From positions 110,496,696 to 110,560,695 of the forward strand of contig NC_135720.1 of assembly GCF_964656455.1 (NCBI RefSeq): a DNA stretch of 64,000 nucleotides. Reading direction: 5' to 3'. Below, one piece after another: positions 1 to 11,700 of this stretch. The stretch is from Halichoerus grypus. Lineage: Eukaryota > Chordata > Mammalia > Carnivora > Phocidae. Below the pieces are notes generated by a model. It was not told where the DNA came from. It saw only the letters and a list, made by a program, of their open reading frames with translations, and did no database searches. Numbering within the stretch: the stretch's first letter is position 1; every line of letters begins with the position of its first letter. The position numbers and the translations under genes are program-made.

Positions 1-301
1 TTGTGAATTCAGCCACGTTCGCAGGCAGCTTAGCAAATACAGATGCTGAGCCTCTGGAAGTGAATTCCTGAAAACTGTCAGCGTGCTCCCTGGGAAATGG
101 CTCGGCAAACCCCACACCAAAGACCACGGCTGCGGAGGAGGTGGTGACTCTTCCCCTTCAGAGAGTTCAGGGCCGACCCCAGGGAGCTGGAACCCCAGAA
201 GGACCTGGTAGTTGGTGCACAAAGGAATTTCCGTGTGCTGGGGAGGGCAAGCCAGCTTCCCTGCAGGCCCACCTCGGACGGAGTTCCTGGCTGTCCCTCG
301 T

Positions 302-317
302 CCCCCCCCCCCCCCCC
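302..317. repeat. poly-C homopolymer (C16)
   Basis: Sixteen consecutive C residues are seen directly. Tracts like this are length-unstable and error-prone in sequencing, so the exact count may not be reliable. Confidence 0.95.
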
Positions 318-723
318 AACTCACACACCACGTGCCCTTCTGTTCCACGCCCGGCGTGTCAGGCTCACACCCACACCCACACCATGGTCCCCTGAGCTCT
401 GAGCTGCGCCCCGTCCACGCCATAGCTGGCCCGGCACTGAGCACAGAGCTCAGGCAGCTGCCCCAGGGACTCAGGGACTGTGGCGAGCGCCTCTCGGCTC
501 CTGGGGGTGGCCGGCTCGTCCACACTTGGTGTGCGTCCCGGATTGGCCCGGACCGCGTCGGGGTCAGGGTGAAGCCCCCTGCCCCGCACTGCTGCCCAGC
601 CCAGAATCACGCCTCAGGAGCCGGTCCCTTCCCCGGGGCCCAGGAAGAGCTGCAGAGGGAGGGACTAGCTTGGACCCTTGGAGATAAGCCTGGTCCTCCC
701 CCAGGGTGACGCCCTGCTGGCTT

Positions 724-868
724 TTTATTTTTTGATATCAACTTTATTGACATATAAACTAGCATACCGTACAACTCCCTATGATGCAGTGGTTTAGCAC
801 AGAGCTGGGCAGCCGTCACCACGGGCAACCCCTGTTGACCTTCAACCCAACTGCCAAAAGCAAGATTC
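724..868 (-). mobile_element. Old L1 3'-UTR fragment
   Basis: The stretch runs from ttgatatcaactttattgac through the tgcagtggtttagca and gccgtcaccac motifs. It matches, in reverse orientation, the mammalian L1M 3' UTR text that normally reads around 'cactgaattgtac...'. It is strongly diverged. The family is assigned from memory of the consensus, so the subfamily is not given. Confidence 0.6.
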
Positions 869-940
869 ATTAATTAATTAAAACCGAAGAGCTCGTATGA
901 CGAGAATAACCCGAAATGGAATAATCCAGTGAGGGCATTT

Positions 941-1130
941 TTTTTTTAAGATTTTATTTATTTGACAGACAGAGACACAGCGAGAGAGGGAACACAAGCA
1001 GAGGGAGTGGGAGAGGGAGAAGCAGGCTTCCTGCAGAGCAGGGAGCCCGATGTGGGGCTCGATCCCAGGACCCTGGGATCATGACCTGAGCCGATGGCAG
1101 ACTCGTAACGACTGAGCCACCCAGGCGCCC
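941..1130 (-). mobile_element. CAN-SINE (tRNA-Lys SINE), reverse orientation
   Basis: A full-length Carnivora SINE read in reverse: a T-rich start with aagattttatttattt (the reversed A tail), then the GA-rich body, and a reversed tRNA-like head ending agccacccaggcgcccc. It is flanked by a target-site duplication with one mismatch, ccagtgagggcattt at 926-940 and ccagtgaggacattt at 1131-1145. It sits in the last BTBD9 intron, antisense to the gene, and is the only clear SINE in the first 25 kb. Confidence 0.95.
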
Positions 1131-1311
1131 CCAGTGAGGACATTTTATAGGAAGCCATGTCGTACTGCCTGTAACTTACAGACCATCAGCCCATTTACTT
1201 CTGTCCCACCTTCTCGTCGATGCCCAGGGGCCGCGGGGCCCCGAAGGACCTCGGCTGCCTCCCGGTGGGACAGCCACTGTCGCTCACTGGCCCTTTGCTC
1301 TCTCTCGCCAG

Positions 1312-1509
1312 GTGTTCCACTGTGTCCACTTTGAGTGTCCAGAGCAGCAGAGCAGCCAGAAGGAGGAAAGCAGCGAGGAGTCGGGGCCAGGGGAGCCCAG
1401 CCTGGCCGGCCCACAGTTCGAGCCGCACGCCCTGCAGGCCCCCAGCGGCAGCTCCCTGCCTTCCAGCCCCGGCTCCGCCTCTCGCTCCCCCAACCGGCAG
1501 CACCAGTAA
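1312..1509 (+). CDS. BTBD9: BTBD9 terminal coding exon (C-terminal 65 residues)
   Basis: This exon encodes 65 residues and a TAA stop. It begins in phase 0 directly after a strong acceptor (AG at 1310-1311). The peptide starts VFHCVHFECPEQQSSQ, passes through a Glu/Ser/Gly/Pro-rich low-complexity stretch and ends SRSPNRQHQ, which I recognise as the BTBD9 C terminus. BTBD9 (about 612 residues in human) carries an N-terminal BTB domain, a BACK domain and paired F5/8C-like domains. It acts as a cullin-3 adaptor-type protein and is linked in human genetics to restless legs syndrome. Only the tail after the last folded domain is coded here; all domain exons lie to the left of the window. The serine/proline-rich end looks disordered. 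The exon is intact, with no frameshift. The first GTG is an internal valine codon, not a start. Confidence 0.9.
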   Translation: MFHCVHFECPEQQSSQKEESSEESGPGEPSLAGPQFEPHALQAPSGSSLPSSPGSASRSPNRQHQ

Positions 1510-2059
1510 AGGGGGCGCTGACGACGTGGAGGCGCGGGTGGGCCCCGAGGGCAGGGGGCCAGGACGGGCGTCCTCCCAGGAGGGATCTCTGTTGACCGTC
1601 CCCCTCCCCTGCCGGGAGGGGCAGACTGGGCTACAAAAACACGGACACAGAACAGGCTTTCTCCCAAGGACAGAAAGGGGCTGCTTTGTTCTCCTCAATT
1701 TGTTCAAATTAGGCTGGTCTCCACGGGGAGAAAATGGGTCTTCAGTCTTCATCAAGTCCACCATTAACACCCTACCTCTCTAATCTAACCCGGGCAAAGG
1801 GGACAGAAAGCAGCGGTAGACGGCCCGTGTCAGAATACGTCGGCACCCGAGCTCGAGTGTGGGAGGATCCATCGGGCCTTTATGACCTGGTTTACCAAGT
1901 GGGTTTCCGAAGAGTGTTTACTTTTATGGAACACATTGCCCTGGCAACTAAATGATTTTTTCTTTCTTTTAGTTATTGTCCATTTGCTGAATCATAGGTG
2001 TTCCAGATCTTTTTGAAATGCTCAAACAGCAAATCACTTGTTTTAATCCCTTTTGATGC

Positions 2060-2395
2060 TGTAATTTTCCTTCCTTAGTTTTGTACGGTTAAGCCTGGGC
2101 TGGAGCGGAGAGATTCTGTGCAAGCTCCGAAATGAGGCACAGATGGCTCGTCATGGCACCTGGTCTGACAAGGAAAATCCTCTGAGGAAGTTCAACAAAA
2201 TACACAATGAGCAAATCAATCCGAGGACACTGGAGTTAATAATCACTCGAATTCCTGAGTTATTAACCTGTCATTCCTGAAACATATCCAGCCTTTAAGC
2301 TTGGGAGGCTGACGAGGAAATATTTTGCCACCTGCTAATTTCCTGTTCATAAGTCTGTAAATGTATCTGGAAGTCCGCAGCAGCTTCCAGTTGGG
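2060..2395. promoter_or_regulatory. Candidate conserved noncoding block downstream of BTBD9
   Basis: This is an AT-richer unique sequence in otherwise GC-rich DNA. It contains homeodomain-type TAAT cores (gagttaataatcactcg, gttattaacctg, gctaatttcctg) and has no resemblance to the repeat families seen elsewhere in the window. The call rests on sequence texture only. It could be part of a long BTBD9 3' UTR or a cis-regulatory element; conservation has not been tested. Confidence 0.3.
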
Positions 2396-4899
2396 CTGAG
2401 CCCGCCCCTGAATCACCACTGGTTAGCCGGGCCGTGGGGACGGCGGCCCTCCTGCCGGCCAGGGTCAGGAACTCGAAACTGGGGCTGCGCAGCGCGGTCG
2501 TGATAGTTCAGGGCTTGCTGTGTTTCACCCCCAGACCCTACTACTCGGCCGGGGTTTAGAAGAAAAAGCCGTTCTAAGAAGCTTTTCTCCTCGAGCCGAT
2601 CTCCTCTGACTGCCGTGGCCTGTCGTGGCTCTGTCATGTCTCCTGCTTAGTGACTTCCAGTCCAGCGCTAACTACCCTTTGTAACGTGCTCAGCCTGCTG
2701 CCTGGAGTTTGCTGGGCTCCACGGAAGCCCGGCCGCGGTCCCCCGGCCCCCCAGACGCCGGCCCAGGCCCTCGGCACACCCTGTGACCCCGCTTGGAGGA
2801 GGGTGGGCTTACAGGGGAACGTTCCTTTCTGGGGTCTTAAAGACACGTGGGGTTGTGGGTGGACACAGAGCCCTGGGCCCACTAACTAAATGCTTTCTCC
2901 AGTGTAACTTGGTCTTGAGTGATCTCTCAATATGGGAGCAGCAGGGGGGCATCAAACCACATGATTAAGCAGGAAGGTGGGCTTTCTGTTTGAACATGGG
3001 CGGCAGGAGACAGCGGGGGGGTGCCACAGCGCCAGCCACAGCTGCAGAGGCTCTGGGCCCCCCACCCCCGCTCTCAGCTTGCGCATCTGACTCCTTCCCC
3101 ACCATGTGGGGCGCGTGGGGTGCCAGGCATCTCACAGGGTGGGAGGGGGGCGGGAGGCTCCCGTAACAGATGGCAGGGCCGCTCGCTGGCCATGGGTGGC
3201 CGCCCCGTGGGACTTGGCCACTGCCTTTGTCAGCACCCGGCACGCGGTCGCCAGTTAGCGTGGAGAATTCCTGTCCACTCGGCACTTCCTTCAGCAGCGC
3301 AGTCACTACCCGGCAGGGAGCAGAAGGAGCCCGAGAAGTCAGCAAGGGCAGAGTTCAGATGTTTGGAAAGTCTCCATTCAAACTTTGGAGTTGCCTGTCC
3401 AGGGAGGAGTCCCCGGGCTTGGCTGGCACTGCCGACCTGGGAGGAGGGGAGTGGGCTGGTGAGGACCTGGAAGGTTCCGGCCCTCCATCCCCAGACCGTT
3501 GGGTCCCACCAGGCCACGGCCCACGCCGCCGTCTCCGGCCCAGGTCTGGCAGCTCCGTGGCACACCGAAGAGGCACAGGCCGCGGAGCTTCAGCACCAGA
3601 CCCACGTGTGGGCGCCTCCCGGCCTCCCGCTCTCCCCTGCGGATTCCCTTCCGCGCCCGCACCGTCCGCACGCCTGCCCCGAGGTCTGTCCTGGGGGATC
3701 GGAGTGGGTCTCAGCAGATAAGGGAAGGAGGGGAAGACGGGAGCGGCCAGCATACGGCAGCAGGGGGGACGGGCACGTGGCCGCGTTCCCTCCCCTGCGG
3801 CTGCGGCCGTCGGCTCGCCGCCCTCGTCTCCTGGGCCGGTCGCGAGGCCTTGCTTGCATGGAAGCCCGCTCTAGAGCCCAGGCCGGCGTGGACGAAGCCC
3901 CGCAGAAGCCGCTCTGCTCTCCCTCCTGCTGCCAGGTCAGTGGGCTCTGCCTTCCGTGGTGAGCCTTCTGATTTGGGGAGCAGGGGGCTCCTTCTGCATG
4001 CCTGGCTGGGCCGGGGCCTTCTGGATGCGGCCTGCAGCCCCCAGTCAGGGTGCGTGGCCCCAGACATGCGCAGATCTCCAGAACCCTGGCTGGTCCTGTG
4101 GGGGGCTCCCTGCAGCCAGCTAGACCAAAATGGCCCCCAAACTGCAAGAGCCCCACGGAGCTAAACGGGAGTGCAGACAAGACAGCCCGGCGCGCAGCCG
4201 GGAGGCCTCCCACGTGCCCGCTGAGTCGTTGCCCCAGCAGCGGGTGGCGGCCACTTCCCCTGTGGGGTGTGAGGAAGGAGACCCGGCCAGTCACCAGGGG
4301 GCCGGGGGCAGACGAGGGACCCCGCCCTGTGAGGGTGCAGCCTGGGCCGTAACTGGTTTGAGGAGAGGTCGGGCGAGGCCCGGCCCTCCGTGGGGACAGA
4401 TAGAGGGGTGCTTGTGGCCTCTGGCCCGTGCCTGTGATGCGTCTCAGTTACTAACCGTGGAACACCACCTTCGTGCCTACCAGCCAGGTCAGGAACTCGA
4501 ACACTGCCAGAGCCCCCTGCCCTTCCCTTTAGATCATGATTTGGGGGCAAGAATCAGCTGTACTGGGGATTTGGGGGATAGCCGTCGCCTTCTGGCAGCT
4601 GCTGGGAGGGCCAGCTGGGGTGACACTGGGCACACCAGGTGGGGCCTGCGTCCACTGCCCGTGTGCGCGCGGGGCTGGCGGCCTGCTCGTCTGCGGATCT
4701 GAAGCAGGTGTGATAGTCTGACACGCGCGCGCACGCCCGCCCAGACTTGTTCCCCATATTCTCAGTGCTGTTTCTGTTTTACTTCTTCTGACTCTCGTTA
4801 GAACTGCGAGCCCACGATGAATGTGGGACTCTTCTCAATTGCTCTTCAAATTGTCACTTTTTAATCTTATTAAATGAAGTGTCGATTCCTGACAAATAC

Positions 4900-4905
4900 A
4901 TTAAA
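4900..4905 (+). terminator. BTBD9: Possible BTBD9 polyadenylation signal (ATTAAA)
   Basis: An ATTAAA hexamer is followed by a GT/T-rich stretch (agtgttttattcc). This pattern suits a distal poly(A) site on the plus strand, about 3.4 kb after the BTBD9 stop. Several other ATTAAA hexamers occur nearby (4869, about 5315, about 5618), so this choice is weak. Confidence 0.2.
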
Positions 4906-4930
4906 AGTGTTTTATTCCTAGAACAGGTGG

Positions 4931-7900
4931 GAAAAGAAATTATTTTCAGCAAGAGTGGGATCTGTTTGTTAGACTGATCCCTTGGTCAAAAAAAAAAAAA
5001 AAACATGAGTTTCTGAATTGTGCAAAAAATTGCTCAGTACTTACGCTGTCGCCCCAATTGTCAGTCGTTGTGCAGATGGCTCCAACCCAGTCAACTTCAC
5101 CTTTCTTTTTTTTTTTATAGAAGATAACAAAATTGTAATCACTTTTTCTTTCTAGAGACTCGGAAGAAAAAAAGGAAGGTATAATCCGCGATAAAAAGCA
5201 GAGCATCCTGTGTGCCGAGGCCACTTGGTAAAAAGGAGAGGGAGCGAACCGCATTGCGGGCTTCAGTTAAGAACCTTCCTTTGGACAAGGAGGAAAGGTG
5301 TCAAAAGAGGAAGAGAAAATTAAATTTGTCTCCTTCCAGGAGTTTCTCCTCATTAGCGTTGGCTTTTTGGTGTTTCCATGTTGATGCCGCCTCCCGTGCA
5401 GGTGGCGGGGCCCTCGGGGGTCACCGAGGTCGGGGCGGCGCCGGATGGGGCGGCCGCTGTCGCTGGGCAGAGGCCACGCTCCATTTGTTTTGGCTGCTGC
5501 AGCCATCGATTCTGTGTGTTTGTCCTGACAACAGCTCCAGCAGGAGTTCAGTGCTCATTAGTGGCCCGAGGAATTTAAAATGCAGCTCATGGTTCTGTAC
5601 CACCATGGTTTTTATTATTATAATATTAAATTAGAAGTCAGCCTGGTGCCTGGTGTTTGCTCAGGACTTTCTGGGAAAGGGGAAGGGAACGGTTTTAGAC
5701 GGCACGCGGGGCAACTAGGATGCTCTGTTTCTCCTCCTCGGAGTGGACCAGGCAGCCTAATTACTGGACGGGATCCTGAAGCCCTGGTGGTATGAGGGAC
5801 CGGGTGGTGAGAAGGGTTTGCTCGGAGGGTAGACCCGCTTCCCGTATGCCTCAGCCCTAGCTAGCCCTGTGCGGTGTCGTGGGGAGGAGACGGGACGCGG
5901 TGACTCTGCTGGTTTCCATCAGACTGGGGGGGGGGGCATGCACCTCCTGCCTCTGCAGACGTGGGAGCTGCTCGGACAACTGCGAGCTCCCCCGCCGCGT
6001 CCCTTCAGGCAGGACTTCCTGCTGGCCGGATGTGGGCTGGGACCTGCCTCCATAGCAGGGCTGTGGGGCAGGTGCACAGACCAGCTCCCCCCACAAACAC
6101 ACACCTTGAATATCCCCAGTCTCTTAAACTACTCGTTAAAAAATATTGGTAAAGTAATAATGCCCATGGGCTAACATTCCAACCTAGCAGAAGGGCCAAA
6201 GGTGCCCTCCCTGTCGTCTGGCTCTGAGTCACCGTTGACCTGGGCCAGGTCGTTTCCTCTGTGACGGACTCATTGCGAGGGGCATAGTGCCCCCTGCTCA
6301 CCTGCCCCTCAGTCCTCCTTCCCGGCACCCCGGCCTCTCCCAGACGAAAGCCAGACTGTGAAAGGGGCCCTCCCGGCCCATCAGGTTAGTTTTTGGTTTT
6401 TTTTTAAAAGAACTGAAATATCCCCAAGGGGCCTCATGGCCTAAAGATTCACAATCATCCACCTATAATTTATGATAAGTGTCTCGAGCATTTACCATTT
6501 GCATCCTGAGTATTTATAGCCCTGAGCTGGGAGCGGGGGGAGGAGAAGGCCTCCACCTGCCTCCACCATTGTCTCCTGCTCAGCTGTCCCTGCAGCTGGG
6601 ACAGCTGACGAAGGCCACCTCCGAGAGCCAGGGCGGGGGGCTCCAGCCCGTCTGGAGGTGGGAGGCGCCAGCAGAAGAAAGTTGGGCAAGAGGGTCTTGA
6701 GAGGCTTCTAAGGAGGGGATCTGGGTTCTGGGGCTTGGGTTTCCGTGGATACCCTGGGAACACTGGTGTCACTACTACCGTCCACCCACCCATCCGTCAC
6801 CAAATATTCTCATCCCGTCCCATGAGCCCCAGGGGTTGTGGCCCAAGACAGCGCATCCGACAGCGCCTGGTACAGACAGGACCAGCCTGTCCGAGGTGGA
6901 CGCGCGTCCGCCCGCCGCCCAGGGTGCCGGGGGCAGGCTGGTCCTCCCATGGCTGCTTCCAGCCCCAGGTTCCAGGTCACTCCCCATGCACATCGCCCGC
7001 CTTGGGGCCTGATGGTGGGGACGGCCCCAGCCCCAGCCTCTGTAACGGCTGCTCCCTCCAAGGCCTGCCCCAGGCAGCAGGGTCTCACCATCCCCGGGGC
7101 CAGGCGCCGCTGGTGAATCGGAAAAGCTTGCAGGCGACGACAGTGGGCACAGGGCCCTGCGGTGGCCAGGAGGAGCCGAGCACCCCAGGGCCTTGGGGCC
7201 CAGCCTCGCCCCCCCACAGGGCAGCTCAGTCCTCAGAGCTCCCTTCAGAGAGGCAGTGGCCGCTCTGAGGAACACTCAGAACTCTCCCCGTAACGAAGGT
7301 CCTGAGGCCACCCCAGCCCCAGCTCCTGGAAAAGCTAGAGGGGAGGCGGGCCTCGGCTCGATGCACAGGGTGACAGGAGTGTCTCAGGGTTGCTGTGGGG
7401 CTTGACCGACGAGCTGCTCTTGCCAAACTTGTGTATACCCTGAATTTCCCAGAGAGCACCAAGCTCCCCCGCCTTTGGGGTTTCTGGGCCTTGCTGCTCT
7501 CTCGCGCTCACTCAGCGCCCTGTCTCTGCCGGGGCCCCGCGGGGCACGACGCCCGCCAGCGTGTGCGCACCCCGGCGAGTCCGCTGCTGCCGCCGGGCCG
7601 GGGCCGCCACCCCACGCGACCGCACTGGGCCGCCTCGGACCGTGGCCTCGCCCTGAGCTCTCGTCACCGAGAACAGCTTGGAGCGGGTAGGCGTGTTTAT
7701 TTTCTGAACCTGCACGCAGGACTTGACATTTCTCTTTGCTAACGCCCTCCAGCGGTGCTAGCTGAGCCCTGGAACGTCCCTGGATTTAGGCACCGTCGTG
7801 TGAGCGAACCTCCTAGTTTCGTTCGCCTAGAACGGACTGCAGTTCCCGACAATTCGTCGATGTGCTGAAGAAGACAAAAACCGAATCCAGAGAGACTGGG

Positions 7901-7969
7901 GTTCACCACGCAGCTGCTCCCCGGGTCCCCTCGGGCTGTGACCACCACGCAGCCCGGGCCCTTTTCTTC
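4931..7969. other. Intergenic DNA, GC-rich, no gene seen
   Basis: This stretch contains A- and T-runs (an A16 run at 4988-5003), an AT-rich unique block around 5480-5640 (ttattattataatattaaattagaag), and a markedly CpG-dense stretch at about 7500-7670. Neither strand shows splice-bounded or family-recognisable coding sequence. Open frames here follow from high GC content. If the BTBD9 3' UTR is very long it could extend into this part. Confidence 0.6.
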
Positions 7970-8745
7970 GTGCTGGCGACGTAGTGGTGACCAAGGAGCA
8001 CAGAGCAGGCCCATGTCCTGCCTTCGTGGCACTTACATTGCTGAGGAGGGGGACGGACGACAGACAACATCCACGAGTGTAAGTGCACCTGACGCCCATG
8101 TGCCCGTGGCAAGGACAGGACTAGAAGCGGACGCTCCGGTGGAAACCAGGAAGGGGACAGCTGGGCTAAGCCCCGGGGGTAAGGGAGAGACTGAGGCCCT
8201 CTGAGCAGACCTTCCCAGGAGGAGGGCGAGCGGAAGACAGGGCCCTGCCTTGCTGCGGGGCTGGCGTGGTGAGGGGCAGGGTGAGGCCCAGGGTGACGGG
8301 CCCAGGGAGCAAGGGGGTGGGGGGGGCAGGGAAAGGCCCCAGGATCCTTAGAGAACATTGGGCTCTTGTCCAAGTGACGTGGGAGCCAGTGGAAGGTTCT
8401 GAGCAGAGGAGGGCCCCGGTCTGACTCACACTGTAACAGGCTCCCCGGCTGCCCCGATGGAGAATTCTCGTAGAGCGGAGAGGCGGGAGCAGGAGAGGGG
8501 AGGGCTGTTGCAGAAATCCGGGGAGAGGTGGTGCTGCGTGGACGAGGCAAGCTCCAGGGGCTGACAGGATGTGAGGGTCGGTGCCGAGAGAGAGAGAGAA
8601 GCAGCAAGGTCAGGGTCGACTCCAAGCGGGGTCGCCTTCACAGAACCAGGGATGGGGCAGCCGGCTGGGGACATGCTGGGTTTGTAGAATGCAAGGAAGC
8701 TCAACAAACACAAACAGTCTGTGACGGAGAAGGAGCTGCTTCTCA
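7970..8745 (-). mobile_element. L2 (LINE-2) 3' region, reverse orientation
   Basis: Read on the plus strand, several phrases of the reversed L2 consensus appear in order: tagtggtgaccaaggagcac, cctgccttcgtggcacttac, gtgggagccagtggaaggtt, ctgagcagaggagggcc and gcagaaatccggggagag. The copy is old, GC-shifted and without open frames. The several long open frames on the minus strand here are products of this repeat, not a gene. Confidence 0.65.
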
Positions 8746-11700
8746 CTTACCTTAGGCCTAAAGGTGATGACTTATCTTGGTACATCAGCTCAGCAAAAGT
8801 TAGGGGTAGAACTGCTTTCACGCAGGGAGTACCGGTTTGCAGGAAATATTCAGGATTTTATTATCACGGGCACCAGAACTCGTGAGGGTGGCCCTGTTCA
8901 TTTCAGCTTAGCTCAGGGGATAAACTGCTTGGGTTTCTGTTTTTTCCCGAGCATCGTGTGGAAAGACTGTCATGGTTGTACCAGGTTTTTTTCGAGTTTG
9001 AGAGGAGTCCTGGAAGCAGTCGGCCCACCGCAGTGCGGACCAATCCCCTGGAACGTGACGGAATGCCCGGCCCCCACCTGCACCTACAGGTCCCGACTCA
9101 GGGGCCGGCGGGGCCCAGGGATCCGCATTCTCAAGCGCCCCCCAGCTTCGGCCCCAATAACCCACACTGCCTGGAGGAACACTGAACTAGAGGTGCGAGC
9201 AGCTGGGACCCCAGCCCAGAGCCGAGGGCAGCGTGGAGAGTCCGGTGTCACCAGTGTTTATGTAACTGGGACGAGATCACCAGCAGGGAAGAGACGGTCC
9301 TGGGCTGAGCCCGGGAGCCCCAGTGGGTAGAGCCTGGGGAGGTGAGAGCAAAGGCGGCTGAGGGACCAGGGACCCTGTGCCTGAACAGCTCGGGGGGGAC
9401 AGCCAGCAGGGAGGGCAGATCAGTGGGGCAAATGCCCCGAGACTTCAAGAAGAGAAGAGGGCTGAGGACGGATGGGATTTAGGGGGCGCCTGATTCGGGT
9501 GGAATCCGGTTTTCTGGAATTGACCACAGCTGAGATAGTCCCTGAGGCTGGCTGTGAGCTCTTGTGTGGGCACCTGGGATCCCCACTTTCCTTTCTCAAT
9601 GTGTCCAATCCTCCCAGCACACTCTTCTTTCATTTTACCGAGGCATGGCATCAGACTTCAAGGACAGCCTTTGCCTGCCTCTGAGGGTCTTAGCTTTTCT
9701 TCCATTGACAAGATTTTTCCACCAGCGACCAACGGTCATCTTACGGTACTTGTACCCGGACGCACTTGCCCAGGACTTGGAAGGACCAACCCTTCCGAAG
9801 TGGCTACACATTTTCAGTCCTTCACCTGTCTGGGACTGCAACATTTCCAGTATATTCTACTTGTTTCATCTATTTAAATTTTGAAGCTCTTGGACTCTGA
9901 ATTCAAGATGGCAGACGGCTAGTTTGGAGGGCCAGTCGCCGTCTGGACTGAAATGCAACACGTGCAGTACGATAAAAAGAGCAAACACTGCCTTCCTCTC
10001 CCTCTCCCTAAATCACGAGCAATGACCAAGAAGAGAGAGAGTTTGCAAATAAAAATAACCGGAGTGGAAAAGAAGGAGGTGATGCCAGAAGCTCAGGAAA
10101 CGGTGCAAGATAAGCCACCGAGGGATTGCCTCCAGCCACGGTGAGCTTGCTTCGACGTGTACACGCAAACACGACGCTCGGCAAACGGAGCGCCCAGTTC
10201 CCTTCAGACACGCCCGCCGATTCGTAAAGTGGTCGCGTCTCTGCTGGCGCGTCCTGCACGTAGCGGAGGCGAGGGGGGCGCTGCGCGGGGGCCTCGTTCC
10301 CGGGCCCACCCGGCGCCCAGAACAGCGGGCGGGCCCATCCGGAGGCCGGTGGGGCTGCAATAAGACCGCGGGCCACGCTCCTGGGCCGGCGGCGGGCACA
10401 CAGGTGTGTGCCCACAGGACTCCACTGGCCCAAAGCGGGGGTCCCTTCTGTCTGCACTGTCCTTGCTGCAGGGGGAGTTTGAAGCCCCACGTCACCCTCA
10501 GGCACTTTCCGCCCAAGCCCCGGCTCCTCTGTCTGCTGCCCTCCCTGGCCCTCCCGGCGAGGCCTCTCGGTGCCCTTTGGACACGTGAGCTCTTCAGAGC
10601 ATCTCCAGCCGCTGCCCGTGGGCACCTCCAGCTCGGGGCTGTGGTGCTCTGGGGGCTGGGCACGGCCCTGGGGCAAACCTCTGACCTTGAGCGGCTGTGG
10701 GGAAACCCCAGCAGGTGCACCCGATGGGGACAGCAGGGTCTCGGGGGACGGGGGAACAGACCCTAGCTGGGTGGGCCCTTTGGTGGCAACAGGAGACCCT
10801 CGTTCAACAACGCTCCAGACCTGGAGACAGCACAGTTCTGCGGAGGCCCTGGCTCTTTTCTTCCATAATAGGATTCCTACACAATTTAATGTCACATCCT
10901 TGGTCACCTCTTTTCCCAGTAATACTCTCTGGCCCTGGAGTCACTTTTCTCTCACTTTTTGAAAGCGGGTTGGCTCTAATCCTTGGCGAATGCCCAGCCA
11001 GACCTGTCCTGACCACAACAGGCTCTAAAACGACAAGTACCTCCATCCCGAGGCCCTGGTTCCTCCACATTTGGGTCTTCCACCTGGTCAGACCCCCTGG
11101 GAGGGGCAGCTCCTGTCTTGCGTCCTGCATCTCCATCCACGGCAGTGGCCTGCTGCCCGGGAGCGGGGCCTGGGTGACTGGACACTGTCTGGACATCAGG
11201 AGCGGCAGAAATAAGTCGACACCTCACCGCCTGTGTCGCCTCGTTCCCGTCAGCCCAGCGGTCAGGAGTGGCCAGGCCGCCACGTGCCTCCCGAGCCTCT
11301 GTCATCCCCACGCGGCAGGCGCTGGGGAACCTGACCAGGGTTGCTGTCTCGGGAGCGGGTTGACGTCTGGCGCATTACTGATTAAGATGTGTCCTGTTTC
11401 CATCAAAGGGCCCAGCCTGGCTAGGGGCTGGTAGCCAACACCCGAAGCCCTGCGAACCACTGGGTGAGTGTCTGCGATGGCGAAATTTTCCACCTTCCCC
11501 AGTGAAGGCACAGGCCAAAGGGAGTGGGCCCCTTCAGAGAGGCACTTGGAGGCCCAGCTGGACAAGAACGGCGTCCTGCCTCCAGGGCCGGGGCTGACCA
11601 GGTGCCACAAGGACTGGGAGGGGCGGGTCACTGGTGAGGCTCTCAGCGAAGGTACCAGAATCCACTGCTTCATCAGCACCTGCTGAGTCCATCAGAGCGG

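Larger units (their letters stand above)
1..1311 (+). other. BTBD9: 3' part of the last BTBD9 intron
   Basis: No coding exon is visible here; the reading frames that stay open are GC-rich and resemble no protein I know. The intron ends in a good acceptor: a CT-rich run (ctttgctctctctcgccag) ending in AG at 1310-1311, with a branch-point-like CTCAC about 28 bases upstream. It contains a 16-base C tract at 302-317, an old L1 fragment and a SINE, each listed separately. The preceding BTBD9 exon must lie left of the window. Confidence 0.75.
1510..4930 (+). other. BTBD9: BTBD9 3' UTR and downstream flank (end unresolved)
   Basis: Sequence directly after the BTBD9 stop must start as 3' UTR, but the polyadenylation site is not clear. 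There is no canonical AATAAA in this stretch. The first reasonable signals are two ATTAAA hexamers at 4869-4874 and 4900-4905; the second is followed by agtgttttattcc, a GT-rich context. From about 2.4 to 4.75 kb the DNA is very GC-rich and carries many accidental open frames. At about 2060-2390 there is a distinct AT-richer unique block (listed separately). No second gene is supported here. Confidence 0.4.

Noticed and set aside
1195..1783. Long frames on both strands overlapping the BTBD9 terminal exon
   Set aside because: They are shadows of the BTBD9 exon and its GC-rich flanks; only the frame from 1312 fits the splice acceptor and the known C terminus.
3021..3962. A 313-codon plus-strand open frame
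   Set aside because: It lies in very GC-rich DNA where stop codons are scarce, overlaps equally open frames on both strands, shows Pro/Arg/Gly-rich composition, and has no recognisable domain or splice context.
5101..5117. T/A-rich runs that might mark a processed pseudogene or snRNA tail
   Set aside because: No target-site duplication, no parental gene or small RNA sequence recognised.
7903..8625. A 240-codon minus-strand open frame
   Set aside because: It is largely the antisense reading of an old L2 copy and carries no L2 protein signature in the right frame.
10008..10907. A 299-codon minus-strand open frame
   Set aside because: Same reasons: overlapping long frames on both strands, GC-driven composition, no family resemblance.
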